Origin: Vreelandella olivaria
Lineage (GTDB): Bacteria; Pseudomonadota; Gammaproteobacteria; Pseudomonadales; Halomonadaceae
Direction: 5' to 3'
Length of the DNA stretch: 64,000 nucleotides
Assembly: GCF_023507745.1 (NCBI RefSeq)
Contig: NZ_JALPZO010000134.1
Location: 1-64,000, forward strand
Shown here: in pieces, positions 25,687 through 35,207 of the stretch
How positions within the stretch are numbered: position 1 is the first letter of the stretch
Layout: each line of letters opens with the position of its first letter
Made by a program: the position numbers and the translations under genes
The notes under the pieces: generated by a model
What the model saw: only the letters and a program-made list of their open reading frames with translations
What the model was told of the DNA's origin: nothing
Databases searched by the model: none

Positions 25687-26958
25687 ATGCAGTCACCTAT
25701 TGTTATTACCGGCATGGGAATGGTCAGCCCTCTAGGCAATAGCGTCAATACAAGTTGGCAGCGCCTGGTGAAAGGCCAATCTGGCATCAGCATGATTGAC
25801 CGATTCGATACAAGTGACATCCCCATCAAAATTGCCGGGGTCGTTCCCAGTCGTGACCACGACCCTGATGGTGGCATTGACCTGGATGATATTGCCGATC
25901 CCAAAGAGCGGCGCAAGATGGACCTGTTTAGCCTGTATGCCCTGGCCGCTGCGCAAGAAGCCCTGGCACAGGCCAACTGGCATCCGGTAGAGCAGGCGCA
26001 AAAACGCAGAACAGCCACCATTATTGGTTCGGGTATTGGCGGTTTCCCCACTATCACTCAGGCGCAAAAAAACCTGACGGAGCGGGGCTATCGTAAGATT
26101 TCGCCCTTTACCGTACCGGCCTTTTTAGCCAACCTGGCCGCAGGCAACCTGTCGATTCGCTACGGCTTCCAGGGCCCGCTGGGCTGCCCGGTTACCGCGT
26201 GCGCGGCTGGTTTGCAGGCGATTGGCGATGGCATGCGCATTATCCGCAGCGGTGAAGCGGATGTGGCCCTCGTAGGCGGCGCCGAAGCGTGTATTGACCC
26301 TCTCTCGCTAGCCAGCTTTAACGCCTTAAAAGCGCTTTCCACGGAAGCAGCCACCCCTGAACGCGCCTCGCGCCCCTTCGACCAGGCGCGTAACGGCTTT
26401 GTGATGGGAGAAGGCTCAGGGCTGATGGTTATCGAAACCCTCGACCATGCCCTTGCCCGTGGCGCCACCCCACTGGCGGTGATTAATGGCTATGGCACCA
26501 GCGCGGATGCCCACCATATTACCGCGGGCCCGGAAGATGGCGCCGGAGCCGCAGCGGCCATCCACTCAGCCCTGGGCATGGCAGGTCTTGGAATTGATGC
26601 CATTGACCATATCAATGCCCACGCCACCTCTACCCCAGTGGGGGATCGGGCCGAAATTGCCTCGCTGCGTAATGTCTTCGGCGAGTTGCTGCCCTCCATT
26701 CCCATTTCGGCCACCAAAGCATCCACCGGACACCTGTTGGGGGCTGCGGGAGGCATAGAGAGTATCTTTTCAGTGCTGTCAGCGGTGAACCATCAGCTTC
26801 CACCCACCATCAACCTGGAACAGTGTGATGGCGATATGCACGACTTAACCTTCGTCACCGCCACTGCCCAACCACACGCCACCAGGCATGTGCTGTGTAA
26901 TGGCTTTGGATTTGGGGGCGTTAACGCGGCGCTGATTGTCAGCAATCTGGAGCGCTGA
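25687..26958 (+). CDS. Beta-ketoacyl-ACP synthase II (FabF-type)
   Basis: A 423-residue condensing enzyme that elongates acyl-ACP with malonyl-ACP. The Cys-His-His triad is visible: Cys172 in CPVTACAAGLQAIGDG, His in NAHATSTPVGD and His in ATKASTGHLLGAAGG. It is full length. It is isolated from other fab genes and paired with a divergent TetR gene, so it is probably a second, regulated FabF copy used for membrane adaptation or a specialised lipid rather than the housekeeping fab-cluster gene. No acp or fabG lies nearby in this window. Confidence 0.93.
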   Translation: MQSPIVITGMGMVSPLGNSVNTSWQRLVKGQSGISMIDRFDTSDIPIKIAGVVPSRDHDPDGGIDLDDIADPKERRKMDLFSLYALAAAQEALAQANWHPVEQAQKRRTATIIGSGIGGFPTITQAQKNLTERGYRKISPFTVPAFLANLAAGNLSIRYGFQGPLGCPVTACAAGLQAIGDGMRIIRSGEADVALVGGAEACIDPLSLASFNALKALSTEAATPERASRPFDQARNGFVMGEGSGLMVIETLDHALARGATPLAVINGYGTSADAHHITAGPEDGAGAAAAIHSALGMAGLGIDAIDHINAHATSTPVGDRAEIASLRNVFGELLPSIPISATKASTGHLLGAAGGIESIFSVLSAVNHQLPPTINLEQCDGDMHDLTFVTATAQPHATRHVLCNGFGFGGVNAALIVSNLER

Positions 26959-26975
26959 GTAGCGGGCAACAACCA

Positions 26976-27000
26976 CCGATCAGCCTGTTAGGCTGATCGG
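26976..27000. terminator. Bidirectional hairpin between fabF-type and hydrolase genes
   Basis: CCGATCAGCCT (26976-26986) and AGGCTGATCGG (26990-27000) form an 11-bp perfect stem with loop GTT. It overlaps the stop codon of the convergent hydrolase gene. There is no T-run. Confidence 0.5.
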
Positions 27001-27878
27001 CTTGCCAGTAAAAAAGGCAGCGCCTCTTCCAGCAGGGTTTCGGGAATCTCTTCAGCAATATAGTGCCCACAGGGCAGCGGTTTGCCTTCCACCTGGGTGG
27101 CGACGCTGCGCCATTCGCTCAGGGCATCGAAGCAGGCTTCTATCGCGCCTTCGGCCCCCCACATCACTTTTAGTGGACAGGTGAGTTTAATACCAGCGTC
27201 TATATCCGCCTGATCATGGCGTAAATCAATGCTGGCACTGGCGCGGTAATCGCCGCACATGCCTGCGGCGGTTCCCGGCAGTGCCAGGCAGCGCTCGTAC
27301 TCGGCCAGCGCCTCTGGCGAGAAAGGCGCCATACCGGCACTGCGGGCACCCATAACGCTTTTCAGGTATTGGGCGGGGTCGCTCTGAATCAGCATTTCCG
27401 GAAGCGGCTGGGGACGAATAAGAAAGAACCAGTGCCAGTACGTGCGGGCAAACGCTTCCGTGGTGCCACGGTACATGGCAAGCGTCGGGGCAATATCCAG
27501 TAATACCATGCGGGTCACACGCCCTGCGTGATCAACCCCCAACCGGTGCGCTACCCTTGCCCCGCGGTCGTGGGCCAGCACACTGAACTGTTCAAAGCCC
27601 AGCCCACTCATCAGCCCTGCCATATCGTTTGCCATGGTGCGCTTGGCGTAGTTAAGGTGTTCCGGGTCATCGTCGGGCTTGGAACTGTCGCCATAGCCTC
27701 GCAGGTCTGCGGCAATCACGGTAAAGTGCTGGGCGAGAACAGGCACCACTTTATGCCAAATCACATGGGTTTGCGGGTGGCCATGTAACAGCAGCAGCCC
27801 TGGGCCACTGCCTCCCATTCGAAAAGCGATCTCGATGCCATTGACCTGGCGCTTACGTTTTTCAAACCCTGCAAACAT
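26988..27878 (-). CDS. Alpha/beta hydrolase, fluoroacetate/haloacetate-dehalogenase type
   Basis: A 296-residue hydrolase. The nucleophile is an aspartate, Asp104 in LAHDRGARVAHRL, with Arg105 and Arg108 to bind the carboxylate. The oxyanion loop is HGHP (32-35), and the general base is His272 in CGHYIAEE. His149, Trp150 and Tyr211 occupy the positions that form the halide pocket in fluoroacetate dehalogenase. This full set supports cleavage of the carbon-halogen bond of a 2-haloacetate, although related enzymes act on other esters or epoxides. It sits next to a TetR gene on the same strand. Confidence 0.85.
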   Translation of the reverse strand: MFAGFEKRKRQVNGIEIAFRMGGSGPGLLLLHGHPQTHVIWHKVVPVLAQHFTVIAADLRGYGDSSKPDDDPEHLNYAKRTMANDMAGLMSGLGFEQFSVLAHDRGARVAHRLGVDHAGRVTRMVLLDIAPTLAMYRGTTEAFARTYWHWFFLIRPQPLPEMLIQSDPAQYLKSVMGARSAGMAPFSPEALAEYERCLALPGTAAGMCGDYRASASIDLRHDQADIDAGIKLTCPLKVMWGAEGAIEACFDALSEWRSVATQVEGKPLPCGHYIAEEIPETLLEEALPFLLASRSA

Positions 27879-27907
27879 GTGTTATCTCTGGCTGGTGGCA
27901 AAGGATA

Positions 27908-28507
27908 TCAGTGGCTGGAGGGGGTAGCCCCAAACACATGGCCGAATAAAATCGCTTCGAAGTGCTCCATCGGGGCGACAGATTTAAGTGTTTTGGCGCG
28001 CAAAATCGCACCTTCCCAACCGGAAAGCACAAAGCTGGCGAGGGCTTCAGGAGCGACCGTCGTACTGATGCTGCCTTGCACCTGGGCATCTTTCAGGCAG
28101 TTCACCAAACGCTGCTCCCAACGCTGAAAAACCAGATTGAGTGCATCCCGAAAGGTGTCGCTCTGGCCCGCCAGCTCCTGGCCAAGGTTACCAATTAAAC
28201 AGCCGGTGGTATGGTCACAGTCAAGCATATGCTCACGGCCCGTGGCAAAATAGCGCCGCAGCCGCTCAAGAGGGGGAAGCGTGGCATCCTCCAGCAGTGT
28301 CGCAAGGCCTTCGTCATATTCGCTGGCAAAGCGCTCAATCACGGCCAGGCCAAACGCCTCCTTGCTGGAAAAGTAGTGGTAAAAGGAGCCTTTCGGCACA
28401 CCGCAGGTTTTTAGAACGGCATTGATCCCCGTGGCGTTATAGCCATGCTGGGCAATTAGCTCTGCGCCTGTATCAATTAATTTATCGCGAGTGGCGGTGT
28501 TTTTCAT
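27908..28507 (-). CDS. TetR-family regulator (AcuR/NemR-like)
   Basis: A 199-residue regulator. The HTH is TRDKLIDTGAELIAQHGYNATGINAVLKTCGVPKGSFYHYFSSKEAFG. The ligand domain includes CLIGNLGQELAGQS, a cysteine-containing segment common in NemR/AcuR-type proteins that sense electrophiles. It lies 30 bases upstream of the dehalogenase-type gene on the same strand, and is divergent from the RND efflux operon, so it may control both. Confidence 0.88.
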   Translation of the reverse strand: MKNTATRDKLIDTGAELIAQHGYNATGINAVLKTCGVPKGSFYHYFSSKEAFGLAVIERFASEYDEGLATLLEDATLPPLERLRRYFATGREHMLDCDHTTGCLIGNLGQELAGQSDTFRDALNLVFQRWEQRLVNCLKDAQVQGSISTTVAPEALASFVLSGWEGAILRAKTLKSVAPMEHFEAILFGHVFGATPSSH

Positions 28508-28537
28508 AACGTCACGAAGACCAGTAATCTATTGCTG

Positions 28538-28563
28538 TTCAAAACAGGTACTTTTCAAAACAG
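28538..28563. promoter_or_regulatory. Direct repeats TTCAAAACAG upstream of the TetR gene
   Basis: TTCAAAACAG occurs at 28538-28547 and 28554-28563, start-to-start 16 bases, 30-56 bases upstream of the TetR start and in the divergent region to the RND operon. It is a candidate operator for this TetR protein. Confidence 0.4.
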
Positions 28564-28683
28564 ATGTTCCGGCAACCATCAGGTAATCACCGTTTTCAGC
28601 GTGTTGCACGCTATTTGCACATTGCTTACCTAATCGCTGCTTGGGAATCGTTGATGCTAGCATCATACGCCTATTTTCCTGGA

Positions 28684-28717
28684 ATTTTCGCCCCTAACCA
28701 ATTTTCGCCCCTAGCCA
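28684..28717 (+). repeat. Tandem 17-bp duplication before the RND operon
   Basis: ATTTTCGCCCCTAACCA (28684-28700) is followed directly by the same 17 bases with one change (28701-28717). It lies just upstream of the start of the membrane-fusion gene and may be a local slippage duplication or a double binding site. Confidence 0.55.
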
Positions 28718-28734
28718 ACGGATGACGCGTGGTA

Positions 28735-29937
28735 ATGACCTTTTCTCGCAGTTACGCTATCAATCAACATGGCCTTATCCGTTTCGGCGCCCTGGCGGCG
28801 TTGCTGGTGTTTGCCGGGGGACTGGCCGTGGCCTGGTGGATTATCAGCCAGCCCCCCCGCATCGAGCGTCGGCCTCCTCCTGAACCAGCTCCCCCTGTGG
28901 TGGATGTCATTACCGTGGATGAACGGCTCCAGGCGCCTACATTAAGCGGCTTTGGCCGCGTCGAGGCAGAGCAATCCACCCTGCTGGCCAGCCGCGTTGC
29001 GGGGCAGTTGGAACGCTTTGGTGAAGGCGTCCTGCCAGGCCAAGTAGTGGAACAAGATGCACCACTGGTGTACATCGATCAAGCCGACTTACGGCTAGCC
29101 CTGGAAGATGCCGAGGCGCAACTGATTAATGCCCAGGCGTTGTTAGCGCTGGAGCAGGCCGAACAGCAGCGTGCCCGCAGTGAATATGAGTCCTTCGGCC
29201 GCCAGCTTTCCGCTGAACGCCGTGCCCTGGTACTGCGTGAACCACAGTTGCGTCAGGCCCAGGCGCAACTGACCCAGGCACGGGTTATACGCGACCAGGC
29301 AGCGCTGAACCTGGAGCGCACCACCCTGAAGGCTCCCTGGCGGGCGATGGTTCAGGACCGCCTGGTAGGTGCTGGTAGCCTACTCAGCCAAGGTACCGAA
29401 GTGATTAGTCTGGTGGGAGTGGAGCAGTTTTGGGTACGTGCCTCCCTGCCGGGCGATACCCTGGCATGGCTGGAGCCAGGCGACCGGGTGACGCTGACCA
29501 GCCAGGGCTGGCCCGAGGGTGCCAGCCGGGAAGGCCGTCTGATTTCCGTGTTACCCAACCTGGAGGAGAACGGCCTGCAGGCGCAGTTGTTAATTGCCGT
29601 GGATGACCCCCTCGCTCTGGAGAGTGATGGCCCGGCGCTGCGCCTGAATGATGTGATGCGCATTACCTATCACACAACAGCGGCTGAAGAGCTGATCGCG
29701 CTTCCCTCTGCGGCGCTGCGCCCAGGTGAACAGGTGTGGTGGGTGGATGAAGATAACCGCCTGCGCAACACCACTGTTACGCTTGCCTACCGTGGGCAGG
29801 AAGAAGCGCTGGTGCGCAGCGGCCTGGAATCCGGCCAGCGTGTAGTAACGGCGGGCTTGGCCCAGCCACGGGTAGGCCAGCAGGTCAGGCTGCGCCAACG
29901 CGGAGATACACCGGCCAGCGCTGGAGATACCTTATGA
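28735..29937 (+). CDS. RND efflux periplasmic adaptor (membrane fusion protein)
   Basis: A 400-residue protein from ATG 28735; GTG 28729 is also in frame. One N-terminal membrane anchor is at about 15-40, followed by a proline-rich linker. The lipoyl/barrel and hairpin domains are seen in GQLERFGEGVLPGQVVEQDAPLVYIDQADLRLALEDAEAQL, and a coiled coil rich in Gln, Ala and Leu spans about 120-200. It links the inner-membrane pump to an outer-membrane channel not in this window. It overlaps the pump gene by four bases (ATGA). Confidence 0.92.
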   Translation: MTFSRSYAINQHGLIRFGALAALLVFAGGLAVAWWIISQPPRIERRPPPEPAPPVVDVITVDERLQAPTLSGFGRVEAEQSTLLASRVAGQLERFGEGVLPGQVVEQDAPLVYIDQADLRLALEDAEAQLINAQALLALEQAEQQRARSEYESFGRQLSAERRALVLREPQLRQAQAQLTQARVIRDQAALNLERTTLKAPWRAMVQDRLVGAGSLLSQGTEVISLVGVEQFWVRASLPGDTLAWLEPGDRVTLTSQGWPEGASREGRLISVLPNLEENGLQAQLLIAVDDPLALESDGPALRLNDVMRITYHTTAAEELIALPSAALRPGEQVWWVDEDNRLRNTTVTLAYRGQEEALVRSGLESGQRVVTAGLAQPRVGQQVRLRQRGDTPASAGDTL

Positions 29938-32900
29938 GCCGCCGTGGCCCTATTGCCTGGATGGTGGACCATGGCGTTGCACCAAACCTGCTGATGGTAC
30001 TGTTTATCGCAGGTGGGTTGATGGCATCCCTGGCAATCAAAAAAGAGGTATTTCCTGAGTTTGAGACAGAAATTGTTCAAGTCACCATCAGCTACCCTGG
30101 CGCCACCCCTGAAGATGTCGAGCAGAGCCTGTTGCTTCCCGTGGAAGCTGCCATTGCCGATGTAGAGGGGGTTGATGAATTAACCGCCAGCGCCAGCGAA
30201 GGCAGTGGTGTGCTGAGCGCCACCCTGATTGATGGCGTCGATGTGATGCGCGCCTACCAGGATATCCAGCAGGCGGTGAACGCGATTACCACCCTGCCCA
30301 ACGCCGCTGACCCACCACGGATTACCCTGGCGGGCCGCTCCCGTGGTGTTGTCAGCCTGCAGGTATATGGCTCAGTGGGGCTGTCCGCACTACACGATGC
30401 GGCTGAAGACGTACGCGCTGAGTTGCAGGCGTCCAGCGGCATTTCCCGGGCTGAGCTTTCCGGTAATCGTGACCGGGAAATCCAGGTGCACCTGGACGAT
30501 GAAGCCATTGAGCGCTATGGACTGGATCATCAGCAGCTTGCCAGTCGCATAGCCGAAGAGGCACTGGATCTGGCCAGTGGTCAGCTCACCACGACGGAAG
30601 GCGAGTGGCTGATTCGCTACCAGGGGCGGCGCAACAGCGCTGCCGAGTTCTCTGAACTACCCATTCTCGCCACCGCCCACGGCTCGCCTATTTTGCTGGG
30701 CGATATTGCCTGGGTAAGTGAGGGGTTCGCCGAAACCGACCGTGAGGAGTTTTATAACGGCCAGCCAGCCCTTTCGGTCGAGGTACACCAGATTGGTAAC
30801 CAGACCCCTACCAGCATTTCCGATGCGGTGTATGCCGAGCTTGAAAGCCTGCGCGCCAACCTGCCAGAGGGCGTAAGCCTTGATGTCGCGCGGGACAGCT
30901 CGGAAATTTATGAAGACCGCCTGAACCTGCTACTGAAAAATGCCTGGATGGGGCTTGCCCTGGTGATGATCCTGATGGCGCTCTTTCTGGAGGCACGCCT
31001 GGCGTTTTGGGTCACCCTGGGCATCCCCACCGCCTTTTTAGGCGCCATGCTGTTCCTGCCATGGATAGGCGTATCGCTGAATATGATGTCGATGTTCGCC
31101 TTTATTATCGCCCTCGGTATTGTGGTGGATGACGCCATCATGGTGGGTGAAAACATCTACAGCTACCGGGAGGAAGGATATTCACTGCGGGATGCGGCAA
31201 TAAAGGGGGCACGGGAAATTGCCACCCCGCTCTCTTTTGCCATCCTTTCCAATATTGTGGCCTTTCTACCGTTGCTGTTTTTACCCGGCTTTTTAGGGCT
31301 GATTTTCGCCACCGTACCCGTGGTGGTGATTACCGTCTTCCTGATTTCTTGGCTGGAGGCCCTGTTCATCCTGCCTGCTCACCTTGCCCACAGCCGCAAA
31401 CCCCGCCAAACGCCAACCTGGCAGCGCCCCCTTGAAGCGCTTCGTCAGCGCATGCAGGGAGGTTTGCACCATTTTACCTACCGGCAGTTTGAGCCGTTTC
31501 TACAGCGTGCCCTTAACCAGCGCCTGCTTACTGTGGCACTGGGGGTGGCACTGCTTTCCGTGGCACTGGCCTGGGCCATGAGCGGGCGGCTGGGGTTTTC
31601 ACTGATGCCACGGGCCGAGTCTGATCAGGTTCAGGCCAGCGTCACCCTGCCCATTGGCAGCAATATCAGCGTTAGCCGTGAACTTAGCCAACAGTTGTTG
31701 GATGCCGCTGCCCGGCTTAGCGAGCGGGAAGAGACGCTGAATTTTAGCAGTTCACGCAGCCGGCTGGATGGGGAAAGCCTTTCAGTACGCCTGGATATCG
31801 CCAAAGAGAGTTTGGATACGTGGCCCCCTTCGCGTATTGCCCGGGAATGGCGGGAGTTGACCGGTGACCTGTTAGGCGCCCAATCGGTACGCTTTGAGTC
31901 GGACGTGGGTGGCCCTGGCAGTGGCGCGGCCCTGAGCCTGCGCCTTTCCCACCCGAACACTCAAGTACTGGAAGCAGCCGCCACACGTCTGGCAGAGCTG
32001 CTAAGCGAGTACGGTTTAACTGATATCGACAGCGGCCTGGGGGACGGCAAACCGCAGCTTGAGATGCGTCTCTCCGCCGAAGGACGTGCCCTAGGCTTAA
32101 CCGGCAGTGACCTTGCCCAGGCCCTGCGTGGCCCGCTGCAGGGCGCCACCGCTGTTGAGCAGTTTATTGGCCGCCGGGAGGTCAGCGTTGAAGTACGCCT
32201 GCCCGAACAGGACCGGGACAGCCTTACAGAGCTGTACCGCTTGCCCGTGCGCACACCGGATGGGCTGAGCGTGCCGCTCTCCCGGGTAGCGGATATTACG
32301 CTAAGCCAGGCCTCCAGTAGCCTGCAACGTATTGATGGACGGAGGATTATTACCGTCACCGCTGACTCGGAGGGTGACCAGGTCATTAACCAGGTGCTTG
32401 CCACCCTACAGGAAGACGTGTTCCCGACGCTTAGCAATACCTGGCCTGGACTGGAAATCAGTTTAGGTGGCCGCCAGCAGGATACCGCCGACAATCTGGC
32501 CACGCTGCGCACGGCCATGTGGTTGATGCTGGCTGCCTTATACGCACTGCTGGCTATTCCGTTTCGGAGCTACCTGCAACCACTGCTGGTACTCACCGCG
32601 ATTCCTTTTGGTATTGTGGGTGCTGTTGCCGGGCATATGATTATGGGCTTTGGGCTTTCTATTGTCAGCCTGCTTGGCATGTTGGCCCTTTCTGGTGTGG
32701 TGATTAATGACGCCCTGGTGCTGATCGACTACGCCAACCGCAAACGCCGGGAAGGCATGGCCCCCCGCGAAGCGATTGTAGCCGCCGCCACACGCCGCCT
32801 GCGGCCTATAATGATGACCACCTTAACAACCTTCTTAGGCCTTGCGCCCATGATTCTGGAAACCTCACGCCAGGCACGCTTTATGATTCCGATGGCCATA

Positions 32901-33032
32901 TCGCTGGGGTTTGGAATGATTTTCGCCACCGCGATCCTGCTGATTCTGGTGCCCTGCCTCTACCTGAGCCTTGAAAATGTACGCGAACGGCTGAGCAGGC
33001 CGCGTCAACCCAGCCCGGAAGGAGCCAGCTAA
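29934..33032 (+). CDS. RND-family efflux pump, inner-membrane permease
   Basis: A 1032-residue AcrB/MexF-type proton-driven pump. The N-terminal transmembrane helix (NLLMVLFIAGGLMASLAI) is followed by a large periplasmic domain with SYPGATPEDVEQS. A block of membrane helices at 335-480 includes the proton-relay aspartates in IALGIVVDDAIMVGENIY. A second domain repeats the pattern, ending with LSGVVINDALVLIDYANRKRREGM. Length fits the family. Substrate range is unknown. It is translationally coupled to both its neighbours and to a downstream two-component system, which suggests the pump responds to envelope stress or a toxic compound. Confidence 0.95.
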   Translation: MSRRGPIAWMVDHGVAPNLLMVLFIAGGLMASLAIKKEVFPEFETEIVQVTISYPGATPEDVEQSLLLPVEAAIADVEGVDELTASASEGSGVLSATLIDGVDVMRAYQDIQQAVNAITTLPNAADPPRITLAGRSRGVVSLQVYGSVGLSALHDAAEDVRAELQASSGISRAELSGNRDREIQVHLDDEAIERYGLDHQQLASRIAEEALDLASGQLTTTEGEWLIRYQGRRNSAAEFSELPILATAHGSPILLGDIAWVSEGFAETDREEFYNGQPALSVEVHQIGNQTPTSISDAVYAELESLRANLPEGVSLDVARDSSEIYEDRLNLLLKNAWMGLALVMILMALFLEARLAFWVTLGIPTAFLGAMLFLPWIGVSLNMMSMFAFIIALGIVVDDAIMVGENIYSYREEGYSLRDAAIKGAREIATPLSFAILSNIVAFLPLLFLPGFLGLIFATVPVVVITVFLISWLEALFILPAHLAHSRKPRQTPTWQRPLEALRQRMQGGLHHFTYRQFEPFLQRALNQRLLTVALGVALLSVALAWAMSGRLGFSLMPRAESDQVQASVTLPIGSNISVSRELSQQLLDAAARLSEREETLNFSSSRSRLDGESLSVRLDIAKESLDTWPPSRIAREWRELTGDLLGAQSVRFESDVGGPGSGAALSLRLSHPNTQVLEAAATRLAELLSEYGLTDIDSGLGDGKPQLEMRLSAEGRALGLTGSDLAQALRGPLQGATAVEQFIGRREVSVEVRLPEQDRDSLTELYRLPVRTPDGLSVPLSRVADITLSQASSSLQRIDGRRIITVTADSEGDQVINQVLATLQEDVFPTLSNTWPGLEISLGGRQQDTADNLATLRTAMWLMLAALYALLAIPFRSYLQPLLVLTAIPFGIVGAVAGHMIMGFGLSIVSLLGMLALSGVVINDALVLIDYANRKRREGMAPREAIVAAATRRLRPIMMTTLTTFLGLAPMILETSRQARFMIPMAISLGFGMIFATAILLILVPCLYLSLENVRERLSRPRQPSPEGAS

Positions 33033-34471
33033 TGCCACTGCCTGCCTCGCTACGCCAGTGGCGTCTATCGCGGCTGGGATTAAAGCTGTTCGTCGTTATT
33101 TTAAGTGTCAACGTAGCGATTGCCGCGAGTATGTTCCTGGCGGTCTCTTATAGCATTGATCGCGGTTTTCTCGATTACCTGAACCAATCCCAGGAGCGGC
33201 GGGCCACGCTGCTGGCGGATGGTCTGATTACCCGCTGGGAAACCCAGGGCAGTTGGGAATGGCTGGAACAAGCCCCTGAGCGCTGGCCATTTATTGTGCG
33301 CTTCGAGCTTGGCCAGGAGCATCGCGAACGCCCCTCCCCATTAGGCGAAGCACGGGATTTTGCGCTGCGCAACACAGATGGCAGCTATATAGTCCCCCCC
33401 GAAGGTGGCCGTATGGGCCCTGGCGATTGGCACTGGCTGACGCTGTATAGCGAGATGAACCCAGACAACGAAAGCCAACCGATTGGCGCCCTCGGCTTTC
33501 GTCCCCCCCAGCATATGATGGAACGCATGGAAAGCCGCTTTCTCGAGCGCCAGCAACGCAACCTGGGAATAATTGTGGTCTCGCTGGTGCTGGCATCGCT
33601 ACTGCTGGCTGGCGGTCTTTCCTGGTGGCTCGGCAGGCGAACCCGAGCGTTGGCAGGTGCCACGTTACGCCTTACCGAAGGCGATTATCACACCCGCCTG
33701 ACTGAACGGGGCCACGACGAGCTTTCCAGCCTGGCGAGGGATTTCAACGTGCTGGCCGCCACCCTGGAGGCCAGCAGAGATGCCAGGGCACGCTGGGTTT
33801 CCGATACAGCCCATGAGCTGCGTACACCGCTGGCGGTACTGCGCGGCGAAATTGAAGCCATGCAGGATGGTATCCGCCCCTTGAACCAGGAAAACCTGGC
33901 CTCCCTTGCCCAGGAGGTGGCCCAACTGGAGCGCTTGGTGGCAGACCTTCGCCTGCTTTCCCAAAGCGATGCCGGGGCGCTGGATATTCAACTGGCGCCC
34001 ATGAACCTTAGCGAGTGCCTCAGCAATCGGCTGAATGATGCTGACCGCTGGCTGGAAGAGAGTAGTCTGACACTGATCACCCAGATAGCCCCCAATGCCA
34101 TGATTCGCGGCGATGCACAACGCCTGCGCCAACTATGGAACAACCTACTTGATAACAGCTGCGCCTATACGCAACCGCCGGGGGAGCTGCAGGTCACGCT
34201 CAGTATTGAGCAGAGCCACGCTGTGGTGATATGGCAAGATAGTGCACCGGGCGTGCCTGCCAGCGAGCTTTCCCGACTGACCGAGCGCCTTTACCGCGTG
34301 GAAGGCTCACGTAACCGTGCCAGTGGCGGCAGTGGCCTGGGGCTCTCTATTGCCAGCGCCTTAGTGAGTGCCCATGGTGGTACCCTGGAAGCCAGCGCCT
34401 CTGCCCTTGGTGGACTCAAGTGGACGCTGCGCTTCCCTTTGCTTACCTCTGTTAACTATCTAGCGAGCTGA
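33032..34471 (+). CDS. Sensor histidine kinase (BaeS-like)
   Basis: A 479-residue membrane kinase. Transmembrane helices lie at about 20-40 and 170-198, with a periplasmic sensor region between. A HAMP linker follows. The phospho-accepting His is in SDTAHELRTPLAVLRGEIEA, the N-box in NNLLDNSCAYT, and the G2-type loop in GSGLGLSIASALV. The G1 box reads DSAPGVP, with Ser-Ala before the Pro-Gly rather than the usual Asp-x-Gly-x-Gly. Its ATG overlaps the TAA of the pump gene, so it is part of the efflux operon and most likely regulates it together with the next gene. Confidence 0.92.
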   Translation: MPLPASLRQWRLSRLGLKLFVVILSVNVAIAASMFLAVSYSIDRGFLDYLNQSQERRATLLADGLITRWETQGSWEWLEQAPERWPFIVRFELGQEHRERPSPLGEARDFALRNTDGSYIVPPEGGRMGPGDWHWLTLYSEMNPDNESQPIGALGFRPPQHMMERMESRFLERQQRNLGIIVVSLVLASLLLAGGLSWWLGRRTRALAGATLRLTEGDYHTRLTERGHDELSSLARDFNVLAATLEASRDARARWVSDTAHELRTPLAVLRGEIEAMQDGIRPLNQENLASLAQEVAQLERLVADLRLLSQSDAGALDIQLAPMNLSECLSNRLNDADRWLEESSLTLITQIAPNAMIRGDAQRLRQLWNNLLDNSCAYTQPPGELQVTLSIEQSHAVVIWQDSAPGVPASELSRLTERLYRVEGSRNRASGGSGLGLSIASALVSAHGGTLEASASALGGLKWTLRFPLLTSVNYLAS

Positions 34472-34473
34472 CC

Positions 34474-35193
34474 ATGTCCCAGAATGTTTCGTCTCATGAT
34501 GCCTCGTTGTTGATTGTTGAAGATGAGCCCAAGATTGCCCGGCTAATGGCCGATTACCTTGCCAGCCATAACTTCGACACGACGATTATTGATAATGGCG
34601 ACAAGGTCATACCGTGGCTAACTGAACACTCCCCAGCGCTGGTGCTGCTGGACGTGATGCTGCCGGGTAAAGATGGCCTGACCCTGTGCCGGGAAGTACG
34701 TCAGCAATGGCCTCACCTACCCATTATCATGGTGACCGCAAAAGTGGAGGAAGTGGACCGGCTGTTGGGGCTTGAACTGGGTGCCGATGACTATATTTGT
34801 AAGCCGTTCAGCCCACGGGAAGTGGTCGCCAGGGTTAAAGCGGTACTGCGCCGCAGCCACGCTGCTGCCGAAGCGGCAGAGTCCCCCGCCACTGCCCGGC
34901 AAGCCCCGGTTACCCTGGATGAAGGGGGCTGGCTGGCACTCGCCAACGGCCAGGACCTGGGCCTCACCGCGGTTGAATTCCAGTTATTGCGGGTAATGAT
35001 GCAGTCACCAGGGAGAATTTTCAGCCGCGAACAGTTGATGGACCATATGTACCGCGACAACCGTATCGTTTCCGAGCGAACCGTCGACAGCCATATTAAA
35101 AAGCTGCGCAAGAAAATCACCGAAGCGCTCCCCGACCAGGAAATCATTCGCTCGGTATATGGGGTAGGATATAAGTACCAGCCAGAGGGGTAA
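34474..35193 (+). CDS. OmpR-family response regulator (BaeR-like)
   Basis: A 239-residue regulator. Phospho-accepting Asp60 is in LLDVMLPGKDG, with the conserved Asp-Glu pair (VEDEP), Thr (VTAK) and Lys (CKPFSPRE). A winged-helix DNA-binding domain fills the C-terminal third (FSREQLMDHMYRD, SERTVDSHIKKLRKKI, VYGVGYKY). It starts two bases after the kinase stop and is its cognate partner. The likely target is the RND operon. Confidence 0.95.
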   Translation: MSQNVSSHDASLLIVEDEPKIARLMADYLASHNFDTTIIDNGDKVIPWLTEHSPALVLLDVMLPGKDGLTLCREVRQQWPHLPIIMVTAKVEEVDRLLGLELGADDYICKPFSPREVVARVKAVLRRSHAAAEAAESPATARQAPVTLDEGGWLALANGQDLGLTAVEFQLLRVMMQSPGRIFSREQLMDHMYRDNRIVSERTVDSHIKKLRKKITEALPDQEIIRSVYGVGYKYQPEG

Positions 35194-35207
35194 CAGCAGG
35201 GTTCACT

